Assembly: GCA_964397445.1 (NCBI GenBank)
Contig: CAYNHZ010000001.1
Location: 558,001-622,000 of the forward strand
Reading direction: 5' to 3'
DNA length: 64,000 nt
From: CAYNHZ01 sp964397445
GTDB lineage: Bacteria; Bacteroidota; Bacteroidia; Bacteroidales; UBA932
Every line of letters starts with the position of its first letter. The first letter of the stretch is position 1. Below the pieces are notes generated by a model that worked only from the letters and a program-made list of their open reading frames with translations, was not told where the DNA came from and ran no database searches. Of this stretch, positions 9,596 through 18,763 are shown in pieces. Both the position numbers and the translations under genes were made by a program.

Positions 9596-9940
9596 ATGCC
9601 TTACAAAGAAGTTTCTGTTGAAAAAATGTACTTCACAATAGGTGAAGTCTCACAAATGATAGGGGAGAGTACCTCGCTCGTGAGATTTTGGTCCGATAAG
9701 TTTTCGGATATTATTAAGCCGGAAAGGAATAGAAAAGGAAACAGACGTTATACTGCTAAAGATGTGGATAATATAAAGTTGATATACCACTTAGTAAAGG
9801 AGAGGGGTATGACATTGGAGGGGGCACTTGAGAGGATTAAGAATAATAGAGAGGGGCTTGATAATCGAGTAGAGGTAGTGGAGAGGTTAAAGGGGGTAAA
9901 GGAGATGCTTATAGAGGTTTCTAAATCCCTTTCAGAATGA
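9596..9940 (+). CDS. MerR family transcriptional regulator
   Basis: 114 aa. The N-terminal winged helix-turn-helix begins at YFTIGEVSQMIGESTSLVRFW and continues NRKGNRRYTAKDVDNIKLIYHLV, the MerR DNA-binding signature. A short C-terminal tail of charged helix (about residues 75-114) could dimerise but has no recognisable effector domain or metal-binding cysteines, so the inducer is unknown. Its stop overlaps the next start in an ATGA arrangement. It lies between cell-wall peptidases and Nif3, so it may be a constitutive member of this operon and not a local regulator. Confidence 0.9.
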   Translation: MPYKEVSVEKMYFTIGEVSQMIGESTSLVRFWSDKFSDIIKPERNRKGNRRYTAKDVDNIKLIYHLVKERGMTLEGALERIKNNREGLDNRVEVVERLKGVKEMLIEVSKSLSE

Positions 9941-10710
9941 GAGCAAAGGTCATAGCAGATATAATAGAAGAGTTTGCCCCTTTAATTATTCAAGAGGGGT
10001 GGGATAATTCGGGGTTTTCAGTTGGAGATGGGAGTAGTGATGTCCATTCACTGATTATTGGGTTGGATTGTACAGAAGAGCTTATAGATGAGGCTATATC
10101 TATAGGCGCTGATATGATTGTTACTCACCATCCTCTGATTTTTGGGGGATTAAATAGCGTTTCACCTTCGGATGATGTCGGAAATATTATATATAAAGCG
10201 ATTAAGAATGATATAGTTATCTACTCTTGTCATACAAATAGCGACAAGGTGATTAATGGAGTGAGCGGGGTGATGGCATCTCGTCTTGACTTGAAAAATA
10301 TATCTTTTTTAGAGAGCAAAGATGGTGTTTCAGGGCTTGGGGTTGTTGGCGATCTCTCTGAAGAGATCTCTTCGGAATGTTTTTTAAAGGAGCTCAAAAG
10401 GATCTTCTCATTATCCTCTGTAAGATCATCTAAGCCTATTTCTAAAAAGATTTCAAGAGTGGCTTTATGTGGAGGAAGTGGGGGATCACTTATTGATCAG
10501 GCGATGGCTTCCGGTGCTGATGTTTTTGTGACAGGAGATATATCTTACCATAAATTTTTCTGCAATAGGAATTTTATGGTGGTAGATATAGGTCATTTTG
10601 AGAGTGAAATAGATATTGTAAAAACTATCTATACCATTGTTAGAGAAAAAATTCCTACATTTGCAGTCCAAATTGGGGCAAAGAATAATAATCCAGTATA
10701 TTACTATTAA
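9937..10710 (+). CDS. Nif3-like dinuclear metal centre protein
   Basis: 257 aa, NIF3/YbgI family. The metal-binding features are VTHHPLIFGG (about residues 66-75), SCHTNSDKV (about 99-107), and near the end GDISYHKFF and DIGHFESE. These place the usual two-metal site. The family forms a hexameric toroid and is linked to GTP cyclohydrolase-like chemistry, but its cellular role is poorly known. At 257 aa it is the short form, without the roughly 100-residue insert carried by many Gram-positive and Bacteroidota members. The start overlaps the MerR gene stop (ATGA). A zinc-ribbon coiled-coil gene follows after 3 nt, a pairing I recall from other bacteria. Confidence 0.9.
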   Translation: MRAKVIADIIEEFAPLIIQEGWDNSGFSVGDGSSDVHSLIIGLDCTEELIDEAISIGADMIVTHHPLIFGGLNSVSPSDDVGNIIYKAIKNDIVIYSCHTNSDKVINGVSGVMASRLDLKNISFLESKDGVSGLGVVGDLSEEISSECFLKELKRIFSLSSVRSSKPISKKISRVALCGGSGGSLIDQAMASGADVFVTGDISYHKFFCNRNFMVVDIGHFESEIDIVKTIYTIVREKIPTFAVQIGAKNNNPVYYY

Positions 10711-10713
10711 GAT

Positions 10714-11538
10714 ATGGCTACAACCAAACAGAAAAAACAGGTAGATATTCCTATTGATGAGAGAGAAACCTTTATGTCCATCTCGAAAAATCTCAATGAT
10801 TCGGACATAAGTATGGAGAGTAAATTATTTACGTTATACAAGATCCAACAGGCTGACAGCAAGATAGATAAAATACACCTTCTCCGTGGAGAATTACCTG
10901 AGGAGGTTCGCGATCTTGAAGATGATATCGCAGGATTAAAGACTCGTATATCTAATCTTCAGTCTGAGATCAAGGATACAGAGAAATTTATTGCTCAAAA
11001 GAAAATAGATATGGATAATAGCAAGACTGCTATTGCGAAATATGAGGAGCAAAGGACAAATGTGAAAAACAACAGAGAGTATGACTCTTTATCTAAAGAG
11101 ATAGAGTTTCAGGGGTTGGAGCAGGAGCTTGCGGAAAAGAGAATAAAAGAGAACAGCGCTATTATTATCGAGAAGAAAGCTGCTTTAGAAAATGCCAAAT
11201 CTGAGTTGTTGGGTAGAGAAGAGGATCTTAGAAATAAAAATAAAGAGTTGATTTCTATAATCGAGGAGACAGCAAAAGAGGAGGAGGTTCTTGTAAATAT
11301 GATCTCAGAGCTTGAAAAAGGGCTTGACGAGAGAATGGTTGCGGCATATAAAAAGGTTCGTTCAAATGCTCGTAATAAACTCGCAGTTGTAACTGTTAAG
11401 AGAGATGCTTGCGGTGGATGTTTCAATAAGATTCCACCTCAAAGACAATTGGACATTGAAATGAATAAGAAGATAATTGTTTGTGAATATTGCGGACGTA
11501 TCCTTGTAAGTTCCGCCTTTGAAAAGGAAGAGGATTAA
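10714..11538 (+). CDS. Coiled-coil protein with C4-type zinc ribbon
   Basis: 274 aa. A long charged coiled coil covers roughly residues 45-215 (for example EEVRDLEDDIAGLKTRISNL), followed by a zinc ribbon with CGGC at about 233-236 and CEYC about 22 residues later. This is the C4-type zinc ribbon (DUF164) family found next to Nif3-like genes in many bacteria. The molecular function is unknown; a nucleic acid or protein scaffold role is inference. It begins 3 nt after the Nif3 stop and is followed after 2 nt by an aminotransferase gene, so all are probably one operon. Confidence 0.88.
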   Translation: MATTKQKKQVDIPIDERETFMSISKNLNDSDISMESKLFTLYKIQQADSKIDKIHLLRGELPEEVRDLEDDIAGLKTRISNLQSEIKDTEKFIAQKKIDMDNSKTAIAKYEEQRTNVKNNREYDSLSKEIEFQGLEQELAEKRIKENSAIIIEKKAALENAKSELLGREEDLRNKNKELISIIEETAKEEEVLVNMISELEKGLDERMVAAYKKVRSNARNKLAVVTVKRDACGGCFNKIPPQRQLDIEMNKKIIVCEYCGRILVSSAFEKEED

Positions 11539-11540
11539 AT

Positions 11541-12746
11541 ATGAATCGCAAACCCTATAATTTGAGGGGGCTATTCTTTCAACATGTAGGACAAACATCA
11601 CCATCCCCTATTGCTCTTGAGATTGAGAAAGGGGATGGTGTGTTTTTATATACTGCTGACAGATGTTATATCGACCTTGTCTCCGGAGTCTCTGTGAGTA
11701 ATGTGGGTCATAACAATAGAGAAGTTGTTGAAGCTGTTAAAAATCAAGCTGATAATTATTTTCATTTGATGGTTTACGGGGAGATGATTCAATCTCCCCA
11801 GGTATTGCACGCAACTTTGCTTACCTCTATTCTTCCCGATAGTTTAGATTGTGTCTTTTATGTCAATTCGGGTAGTGAAGCAAACGAGGGGGCGATGAAA
11901 CTTGCAAAACGATTGACCGGACGTACGGAGATAATCTCTTGTAAAAATTCATATCACGGATCTACTCAAGGTGCTTTAAGTGTTATGGGGAGTGAAAAAT
12001 TTAAGAGCTCTTTCAGACCACTGATCCCGGATATTAGAGAGATCTCTTTTAATAGTATGGAGGATATCTCCTCTATCAGTTGTCGTACCGCTTGTGTTAT
12101 CGTTGAGCCGGTTCAAGGTGAGGCGGGGATTATAGAGCCCAAAGCAGGATATTTGAACGCTTTAAGGGCAAGATGTGATCAAGTTGGTGCTATTTTGGTA
12201 TTTGATGAGGTTCAAACAGGTTTCGGAAGGACGGGAAAAATGTTTGCTTTCCAAAAATACGGTGTAGTTCCCGATATACTTACTTTAGCTAAAGCCCTCG
12301 GTGGAGGGATGCCTTTAGGGGCATTTGTCTCTTCGAAAGAGAAAATTTCCGCCCTTATGTCAAATCCACCTTTAGGTCATATTACAACTTTTGGTGGTCA
12401 CCCCGTATGTTGTGCAGCAGCTCTTGCTTCTTTAAAGATACTTATGAGGGAGGGGTGGATTTCTGATGTAGAAAGAAAATCAGTTTTATTCGAAAAAGGT
12501 CTTTTGGATCACAAATTGGTTAAGGAGATAAGAAAATCGGGATTGATGATGGCAGTGGATCTTGGGAAGGAGGAGTATGCAAATAAAATAATCCCCCTTT
12601 TGATAGAGGAGGGGATAATAAGCGATTACTTTTTATTTAATCCCACATCATTTAGAATAGCTCCTCCATTATGTATAAGTGATAAAGAGATCGAGCTGGC
12701 TGTTTTTGGTATAAGAAGGGCTCTTGATAGATTGTTAGTTGATTAA
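11541..12746 (+). CDS. Class III (acetylornithine-type) PLP aminotransferase
   Basis: 401 aa. It shows the class III fold signatures: YVNSGSEANEGAMKLAK (PLP phosphate binding), CVIVEPVQGEAGII, LVFDEVQTGFGRTGKMFAF with the Asp that contacts the pyridine nitrogen, and LAKALGGGMPLGAFV with the Schiff-base Lys at about residue 250. The enzyme moves an amino group between an omega-amine or amino acid and a 2-oxo acid. The substrate cannot be fixed from context, because no arginine biosynthesis gene is nearby. It may be an acetylornithine, ornithine or related transaminase. The start lies 2 nt after the zinc-ribbon gene. Confidence 0.88.
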   Translation: MNRKPYNLRGLFFQHVGQTSPSPIALEIEKGDGVFLYTADRCYIDLVSGVSVSNVGHNNREVVEAVKNQADNYFHLMVYGEMIQSPQVLHATLLTSILPDSLDCVFYVNSGSEANEGAMKLAKRLTGRTEIISCKNSYHGSTQGALSVMGSEKFKSSFRPLIPDIREISFNSMEDISSISCRTACVIVEPVQGEAGIIEPKAGYLNALRARCDQVGAILVFDEVQTGFGRTGKMFAFQKYGVVPDILTLAKALGGGMPLGAFVSSKEKISALMSNPPLGHITTFGGHPVCCAAALASLKILMREGWISDVERKSVLFEKGLLDHKLVKEIRKSGLMMAVDLGKEEYANKIIPLLIEEGIISDYFLFNPTSFRIAPPLCISDKEIELAVFGIRRALDRLLVD

Positions 12747-12772
12747 ATTTTTTCTATTTTTACAAAAAAAAT

Positions 12773-14257
12773 ATGGCAAAAACTCTAAGTTATAAAGATA
12801 AAAAACAAGAGGTTAAAATTGACTCTATTGGTTTGGATATGGGGAAAATACCCCCACAAGCTGTTGATGTTGAGGAGGCAGTATTGGGGGCATTACTATT
12901 GGAGCCTAATATTGTCCCTGATGTTTTGGACACCCTTACGGCAGAGTGCTTTTATAAAGAGGTAAATAAAAAAATATTTACCGCTATATCATCTCTGTCG
13001 AGTCAGCACAATCCGATAGATATCATCACTGTTGCCAATGAGTTGAAAAAAACCGATTCTCTCGAAGAGATAGGCGGTCCGTTTTATTTAAGTAAACTTA
13101 CATCAAAAATTGGGGCGGCAGCCCATGTAGAGTACCATGTAAAGATTCTTCTTCAAAAATATATCCAAAGGGAGTTAATCACTATTTCATATAAAGTTCA
13201 AAAGGATTCGTTTGATGATTCCATACCTGTGGATGATCTCCTTGATAGCACCCAACAACAATTTTTCTCCCTTGCCGAGAGGAATATGAAAAGGGAGACT
13301 CAGCCTATTCAAGATGTTATCAATGCAGCACTTACTGAGATAGAGTCGTATAGCACAAGGACAGATGGACTAAGTGGTATCCCCTCAGGGTTTACGGGCA
13401 TTGATAAGTACACTTTGGGATGGCAAGCTTCCGATTTGATTATCGTAGCAGCACGTCCCGCAATGGGTAAAACAGCATTTGTGTTGACTATGGCAAGGAA
13501 TATGTCGGTTAATCACAATATTCCAGTCGCTTTTTTCTCCCTTGAAATGTCTTCCTTACAACTCGTAAAGAGGTTGCTTGTATCTGAAACCGGTCTCCCA
13601 TCTGAAAAGATAAGAGGTGGTAAACGATTGGCAGAGCACGAATTGATACAAATCAATGAGAGGATTAAAGATCTGACTAAAGCAAAATTATACATTGATG
13701 ATACCCCTTCTCTCTCAATTTACGAATTCCGCTCAAAAGCTCGAAGATTGGTTAGAAATGCTGGGGTGAAAATGATAATTATCGACTATCTTCAATTGAT
13801 GACAGGACCTCCTGAACTTAGAGGGATGCGTGAGCAAGAGGTTTCCAATATTTCTCGTTCACTTAAATCGATAGCAAAAGAGTTATCTATTCCTATCGTC
13901 GCTCTTTCCCAATTAAGTCGTGCAGTCGAAACTCGAGGAGGGAGCAAAAGACCGCAGTTGAGTGACTTGCGTGAATCAGGTGCGATAGAACAAGATGCCG
14001 ATATTGTTATGTTTATACACCGTCCCGATTATTACGGATTGCAAGAGGATCCCACTTTGCAGGGGATAGCTGAAATTATTATTGCTAAGCATAGAAATGG
14101 CTCGACGGGTGATGTCAAAATGAGATTTAGGGCTTCTGAGGCGAAATTTACCGATGCTGATGCAAGTGATTATGGTGAGTTTTCTTTTGATGAGGATATT
14201 CACTCTACAGAGTCGAGGTTGAATAACTCCGAATTTAACACTAACCGGGAGTTTTAA
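12773..14257 (+). CDS. dnaB: Replicative DNA helicase DnaB
   Basis: 494 aa. The N-terminal primase-interaction domain begins PPQAVDVEEAVLGALLLEPN (about residues 26-45). The RecA-like ATPase domain has Walker A ARPAMGKTAF at about 225-234, Walker B IIIDYLQLM, and the arginine-finger region KHRNGSTGDV near the C-terminus. It unwinds DNA at the replication fork as a hexamer. No intein interrupts the ATPase domain. It lies 26 nt after the aminotransferase gene and 13 nt before a DUF3108 gene. Confidence 0.98.
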   Translation: MAKTLSYKDKKQEVKIDSIGLDMGKIPPQAVDVEEAVLGALLLEPNIVPDVLDTLTAECFYKEVNKKIFTAISSLSSQHNPIDIITVANELKKTDSLEEIGGPFYLSKLTSKIGAAAHVEYHVKILLQKYIQRELITISYKVQKDSFDDSIPVDDLLDSTQQQFFSLAERNMKRETQPIQDVINAALTEIESYSTRTDGLSGIPSGFTGIDKYTLGWQASDLIIVAARPAMGKTAFVLTMARNMSVNHNIPVAFFSLEMSSLQLVKRLLVSETGLPSEKIRGGKRLAEHELIQINERIKDLTKAKLYIDDTPSLSIYEFRSKARRLVRNAGVKMIIIDYLQLMTGPPELRGMREQEVSNISRSLKSIAKELSIPIVALSQLSRAVETRGGSKRPQLSDLRESGAIEQDADIVMFIHRPDYYGLQEDPTLQGIAEIIIAKHRNGSTGDVKMRFRASEAKFTDADASDYGEFSFDEDIHSTESRLNNSEFNTNREF

Positions 14258-14270
14258 TAATAATTCTTAA

Positions 14271-15095
14271 ATGAAAAAAACTCTTTTTTTTTTCTTGTTT
14301 ATAGTATTATCGTTTCAGATTTCTTTTGCTCAAGCCAAATCATCAAAGTATGCAATGTGTGATGAGTTGGTCTTTAAAGAGGGGGAAAAACTCACATATA
14401 CTATTCATTACCAGTGTCTTGGTATAAAAGCAGATGTGGGTAAGGCTGTTGTGGTGTTAAATCAGTCAAAAGATAAATCGGGGAGAGTTTTTATGTATTC
14501 AAGGGTTGTGGGCTCTACAACTAATTTTTGGGATTCTTTCTTCAAAGTTAGGGATCTGTATGAGTGTAAATTCTATCCCAAAGATCTGCGACCTTTCTAT
14601 TTCCATCGAGATATTTTTGAGGGTAATTACAAGATTAAAAACTATTATAAGTGGAATAATAATTTTGATATAAATGCTCGTGTTGAGAGGGAGAATGTTG
14701 CCCCTTTAGATACTGTATTGAAGGGAACAAGTGATACTTACGATATATTGAGTCTTTTTTATTTCGCAAGAAATATTGATTTTGAATCAATATTAAAAGG
14801 GGTCAATAATCCTATCCTTTTTGCTATTGATGATGAGATCTTCAGTGTTTATTTTAGATATATCGGGAAAGAGGAGAAAAAGATTTATAAACTTGGGGTT
14901 TTTAAAACAATGAAGTTTGCAACTAAAGTTATTGCAGGAGAGGTGTTTACGGGAGAGAAAGAGATGATTGTCTGGATTTCTGACGATGGAAACAGAGTCC
15001 CCTTGATGTTTGAGTCTCCGATTATTGTGGGGAGAGTAGGGGGGAGATTGACCAATTTTGAAAATTTAAAATATCCGTTACAATGCATAAAATAG
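14271..15095 (+). CDS. DUF3108 domain-containing exported protein
   Basis: 274 aa. The N-terminus MKKTLFFFLFIVLSFQISFAQA is a clear signal peptide with a cut after the Ala-Gln region. The mature part begins CDELVFKEGEKLTYTIHYQCLGIKADVG, the start of the DUF3108 fold, a periplasmic beta-rich domain (tetracystatin-like in some descriptions). Function is unknown; family members are widespread in Bacteroidota. The 3' end overlaps rseC by 13 nt, so it may be expressed together with the downstream rnf genes. Confidence 0.8.
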   Translation: MKKTLFFFLFIVLSFQISFAQAKSSKYAMCDELVFKEGEKLTYTIHYQCLGIKADVGKAVVVLNQSKDKSGRVFMYSRVVGSTTNFWDSFFKVRDLYECKFYPKDLRPFYFHRDIFEGNYKIKNYYKWNNNFDINARVERENVAPLDTVLKGTSDTYDILSLFYFARNIDFESILKGVNNPILFAIDDEIFSVYFRYIGKEEKKIYKLGVFKTMKFATKVIAGEVFTGEKEMIVWISDDGNRVPLMFESPIIVGRVGGRLTNFENLKYPLQCIK

Positions 15096-15496
15096 AACAT
15101 AAAGGGAAGATTATAGAGATCTCTCCCGATTTTATAAGTGTGGAGATTCTAAGTAAATCTGCTTGTGCAAACTGCAATGCTAAAATGGCTTGTGGTGCAT
15201 CCGAAAGCGAGTTGAAAGTTGTAAAAGTAGTTAATAGAGGTTATGAGAATTTTATTCTCGGGGAAGAGGTTAATTTACTTTTAAAGAGATCACTCGGCTT
15301 TAGGGCTGTTTGGATTTCATATGTTATTCCTCTGATTATTCTAATGATTTTATTGTTATCTTTGCCGAGATTTTTTAAAAATGAATTGTATATAGGCCTT
15401 TTTTCTCTGTTCTTCATAGGTATCTATTATTTGTTAATATATTTATTTCGGAATAAGATAGGAAAGGACTTTGTATTTACCATAGAAAAACTATAA
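15083..15496 (+). CDS. rseC: RseC/SoxR-reducing family membrane protein
   Basis: 137 aa. The N-terminal segment contains four cysteines in the pattern SKSACANCNAKMACGASESE, the conserved Cys cluster of RseC/MucC proteins. Two transmembrane helices follow at about residues 73-93 and 99-119. In proteobacteria RseC acts with Rsx/Rnf to reduce SoxR or to modulate sigma-E. Here it directly precedes rnfB with 5 nt between, so a partner or maturation role for Rnf is the simple inference. Confidence 0.88.
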   Translation: MHKIEHKGKIIEISPDFISVEILSKSACANCNAKMACGASESELKVVKVVNRGYENFILGEEVNLLLKRSLGFRAVWISYVIPLIILMILLLSLPRFFKNELYIGLFSLFFIGIYYLLIYLFRNKIGKDFVFTIEKL

Positions 15497-15501
15497 TTTT
15501 A

Positions 15502-16377
15502 ATGACAAATACTATTATTTTCACTGTTGTATCACTGAGTATTTTGGGATTATTACTTGCAGTGATTCTCTATTTTGTGGCTAAGAAGTTTGTGGTAGAT
15601 GAAGATCCCAGGATTGATGATGTTGAGGCCACTATGCCCGGAGCTAATTGTGGAGGATGTGGTTTTGCTGGGTGTCGTGCTTTTGCAGAGGCCTGTGTAA
15701 AAACATCTAATCTTGATGATAAATTTTGTCCTGTAGGGGGCAATGAGGTGATGAAAAAGGTGGCTCTCAGACTTGGATTAGATGTGGCTGAGAAGGCCCC
15801 TATGGTGGCTGTGGTGAGGTGTGCAGGTAGTTGTGATAACCGAAACAGAACAAATAGTTATGATGGTACAGGCTCTTGTAAGGTTATGGCAGGACTTTAT
15901 GCAGGTGATACTGATTGTAAGTATGGATGTCTCGGGCACGGCGATTGTGTCAATGCTTGTAATTTTGGGGCGATTGTTATAAATCCTAAAACATTGCTGC
16001 CTGAAGTAGATGAAGAGAGATGTACTGCTTGCGGTGCTTGTGTCAAGGTGTGTCCTAAAGGGGTAATACAGTTACGTAATAAAGGGCCTAAAAACAGACG
16101 AGTGTTTGTATCGTGCCTTAATAAAGATAGAGGTGGAGAGGCTAAAAAGGCTTGTTCAGTGGCTTGCATTGGCTGTACCAAGTGCTTTAAGGTGTGTCCG
16201 TTCGGGGCAATAACTATCGAGAATAATCTTTCATATATAGATTATAATAAGTGTAAATTGTGCCGTAAATGCGTGGATGAGTGTCCCACAGGTGCTATAT
16301 GGGCAGTTAATTTCCCAATAAAGGTGCCTAAATCACCTGATACAACATTGGTACAAGGTGAGGTGTTAGAGGGTTAA
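15502..16377 (+). CDS. rnfB: Rnf complex subunit B, multi-cluster ferredoxin
   Basis: 291 aa. An N-terminal membrane helix (about residues 5-25) is followed by the Fe4S4 domain GANCGGCGFAGCRAFA, then CKYGCLGHGDC and CGACVKVCPKG, CIGCTKCFKVCPFGA, and CRKCVDECPTGA ferredoxin-type clusters. RnfB is the entry point for electrons from reduced ferredoxin in the ion-pumping ferredoxin:NAD+ oxidoreductase. The cysteine-rich body is longer than in proteobacterial RnfB, consistent with anaerobes that carry extra clusters. It is first of the six canonical genes in the order B-C-D-G-E-A. Confidence 0.96.
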   Translation: MTNTIIFTVVSLSILGLLLAVILYFVAKKFVVDEDPRIDDVEATMPGANCGGCGFAGCRAFAEACVKTSNLDDKFCPVGGNEVMKKVALRLGLDVAEKAPMVAVVRCAGSCDNRNRTNSYDGTGSCKVMAGLYAGDTDCKYGCLGHGDCVNACNFGAIVINPKTLLPEVDEERCTACGACVKVCPKGVIQLRNKGPKNRRVFVSCLNKDRGGEAKKACSVACIGCTKCFKVCPFGAITIENNLSYIDYNKCKLCRKCVDECPTGAIWAVNFPIKVPKSPDTTLVQGEVLEG

Positions 16378-16404
16378 TGTTTTCAAATGAAAAAAAATTG
16401 ATTT

Positions 16405-17739
16405 ATGAATAAGACTTTTTCTATGGGTGGAGTTCACCCGAAGGATTGTAAGTTGTCAGCAGAGTCGGCAATAGAGGATTTTCCCATTCTTGAAAGGGGA
16501 TATATATCTATGTCACAGCATCTCGGTGCCCCTGCTCAGCCTATTGTCAAAAAAGGGGATTATGTAAAAGTGGGTCAGTTGATTGCAACCGCAAATGGAT
16601 TTGTTTCAGCAAATATTCACTCTTCTGTTTCCGGAAATGTCTCTTCGATTGAGACGATTAAGGATATTGCAGGTAATGGGGTAACTTGTGTGGTAGTGGA
16701 TGTTGTGGGTGATGAATGGGAGGAGAGTATTGATCGCTCCCCTGAAATCAAAAGGGAAATTGAGTTGACTCCACAAGAGATTATCAAAAGGATAGCAGAT
16801 TGCGGAATAGTCGGATTAGGTGGGGCATCTTTCCCTACACATATCAAACTTACTCCCCCCCCAGGGAAGAAGTGTGAATTTCTTATTATAAATGGTTCGG
16901 AATGTGAGCCATATCTCACTTCGGACTATCGTATAATGTTGGAACATCCCGAAGAGATTCTCATCGGGACAAAAATAATGATGTCTGCCCTCTCTGTCCA
17001 AAAAGCTTTTATCGGCATCGAGGAGAATAAACCCAAAGCTATCAACAAGATGAGAAGTCTATCGACTCTTTATCCTGATATCAAAGTGGTGCCATTAAAG
17101 AAAAAATACCCTCAAGGAGGTGAGAAACAGCTAATTAATGCTGTTGTTGGAAGAAATGTTCCATCTATGGGATTGCCTATTGACACCGGTACTGTTGTTC
17201 AAAATTGTGGGACTGCGTTGGCTGTTTATGAGGCGGTTCAGAAAAATAAACCATTGTTTGAAGGGGTTGTTACAGTTACAGGTGATTGTATGGATCAGCA
17301 ACGTAATTTCAGACTTAGAGTGGGGACTCCGTTGAGCCGAATATTAGATGCGATCGGAGGTATCCCAAAAGATGCCGCAAAGGTTATCAGTGGGGGTCCG
17401 ATGATGGGAAAAGCTGTTGCAAATATTGATGCACCATCTGTAAAGAGTACCTCTGCAATTTTATTGTTGACAGAAAAGGAGACTAAAAGGGTAGCCCAAG
17501 GTAATTGCATCAGATGTGGAAAATGTGTGGATGTGTGTCCTATGGGGCTCGAGCCATATTTACTGAACAAACTTTCGTCTGTTAATAAGGTTGATGACCT
17601 TGAGCAAAATAAAGTTTACGATTGTATTGAATGTGGATGTTGTATGTTTACTTGTCCCGCCCATATTCCGCTATTGGATAATATAAGGACAGCTAAGGGG
17701 GATGTTATGAAAATAATGCGTAGTCGTCCTAAAAAATAA
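16405..17739 (+). CDS. rnfC: Rnf complex subunit C
   Basis: 444 aa. It contains the glycine-rich GLGGASFPTHIKL (NADH/FMN-binding region, about residues 138-150), ECEPYLTSDYR, and two ferredoxin-type motifs near the end, CIRCGKCVDVCPMG (about 370) and CIECGCCMFTCPAHIP (about 410). RnfC is the peripheral subunit that exchanges electrons with NAD(H). It lies 27 nt after rnfB and 19 nt before rnfD. Confidence 0.96.
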   Translation: MNKTFSMGGVHPKDCKLSAESAIEDFPILERGYISMSQHLGAPAQPIVKKGDYVKVGQLIATANGFVSANIHSSVSGNVSSIETIKDIAGNGVTCVVVDVVGDEWEESIDRSPEIKREIELTPQEIIKRIADCGIVGLGGASFPTHIKLTPPPGKKCEFLIINGSECEPYLTSDYRIMLEHPEEILIGTKIMMSALSVQKAFIGIEENKPKAINKMRSLSTLYPDIKVVPLKKKYPQGGEKQLINAVVGRNVPSMGLPIDTGTVVQNCGTALAVYEAVQKNKPLFEGVVTVTGDCMDQQRNFRLRVGTPLSRILDAIGGIPKDAAKVISGGPMMGKAVANIDAPSVKSTSAILLLTEKETKRVAQGNCIRCGKCVDVCPMGLEPYLLNKLSSVNKVDDLEQNKVYDCIECGCCMFTCPAHIPLLDNIRTAKGDVMKIMRSRPKK

Positions 17740-17758
17740 GCTAAAAAATATTAATTAT

Positions 17759-18763
17759 ATGAGAAAGCTACTTGTTTCACCGGCTCCACATATACACGGA
17801 GAGGATAATACAAAGAAATTGATGAGGGATGTCATAATCGCATTGATCCCTTCAATATTGGTTTCTGTATATTTCTTCGGTTTTTCAGCCGTTCAGTTGG
17901 TGCTCGTCGGGGCTGCAACCTGTATTGGAGTAGAATATGTTATTCAAAAATACCTTCTAAGGACAAAGGTTACAATTAACGATTATTCGGCAGCAGTTAC
18001 AGGGGTGTTACTTGCCCTTAACCTCCCTCCAAGTGCCCCTTGGTGGGTGATGTTGATAGGTTCAATAGTTGCGATTGGTGTTGTTAAAATGACATTCGGA
18101 GGGTTGGGCCAAAACATTTTTAATCCTGCATTAGTCGGTCGTGTATTCTTATTGGTTTCATTCCCTGTTATTATGACAGATTGGTCTATTCCATCCTCTT
18201 GGTTTAGAGAGGGAATAGATGCAACATCAGGTGCTACTCCACTCGCCTTGGTGAAAGAGGGTTTAGCACAGGGATTGACAATGGATCAGATCTTTGCATC
18301 AAATCCAAATCTCTCGTATGGACAGATGTTGTTTACAAAAATTGGGGGATCGGTCGGGGAGGTTTCGGCATTGGCCCTTATTTTAGGATTTATATATCTT
18401 CTTATTAGAAGGGTTATCAGACCTCATATTCCCCTTACTATTATAGCGACAATTATTGTGATGACAGGTATTTTCTGGCTTGTCGATCCGCTACAATATA
18501 CAGATCCGATCTTTAATATCCTCACCGGAGGGGTTTTACTCGGTTCTATATTTATGGCCACCGACTACGCCACATCCCCTATGACAACAAAAGGGATGAT
18601 ATTATATGGCGTGGGAATAGGTGTTCTTACTGTTCTGATCCGTTATTTTGGATCTTATCCGGAGGGGATTTCATTTGCAATTCTTATTATGAATGCGACT
18701 GTCCCTTTAATTAACAAGTTCATTAAACCCAAACGATTTGGGAAGGGGGTAAAAAATGGCTAA
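17759..18763 (+). CDS. rnfD: Rnf complex subunit D
   Basis: 334 aa integral membrane protein with about nine to ten hydrophobic helices. The covalent FMN site is visible as DATSGATPLALV, with T160 the expected flavinylated residue of the SGAT motif. Subunit D is part of the ion-translocating core. It overlaps rnfG by 8 nt, a typical tight coupling in this operon. Confidence 0.96.
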   Translation: MRKLLVSPAPHIHGEDNTKKLMRDVIIALIPSILVSVYFFGFSAVQLVLVGAATCIGVEYVIQKYLLRTKVTINDYSAAVTGVLLALNLPPSAPWWVMLIGSIVAIGVVKMTFGGLGQNIFNPALVGRVFLLVSFPVIMTDWSIPSSWFREGIDATSGATPLALVKEGLAQGLTMDQIFASNPNLSYGQMLFTKIGGSVGEVSALALILGFIYLLIRRVIRPHIPLTIIATIIVMTGIFWLVDPLQYTDPIFNILTGGVLLGSIFMATDYATSPMTTKGMILYGVGIGVLTVLIRYFGSYPEGISFAILIMNATVPLINKFIKPKRFGKGVKNG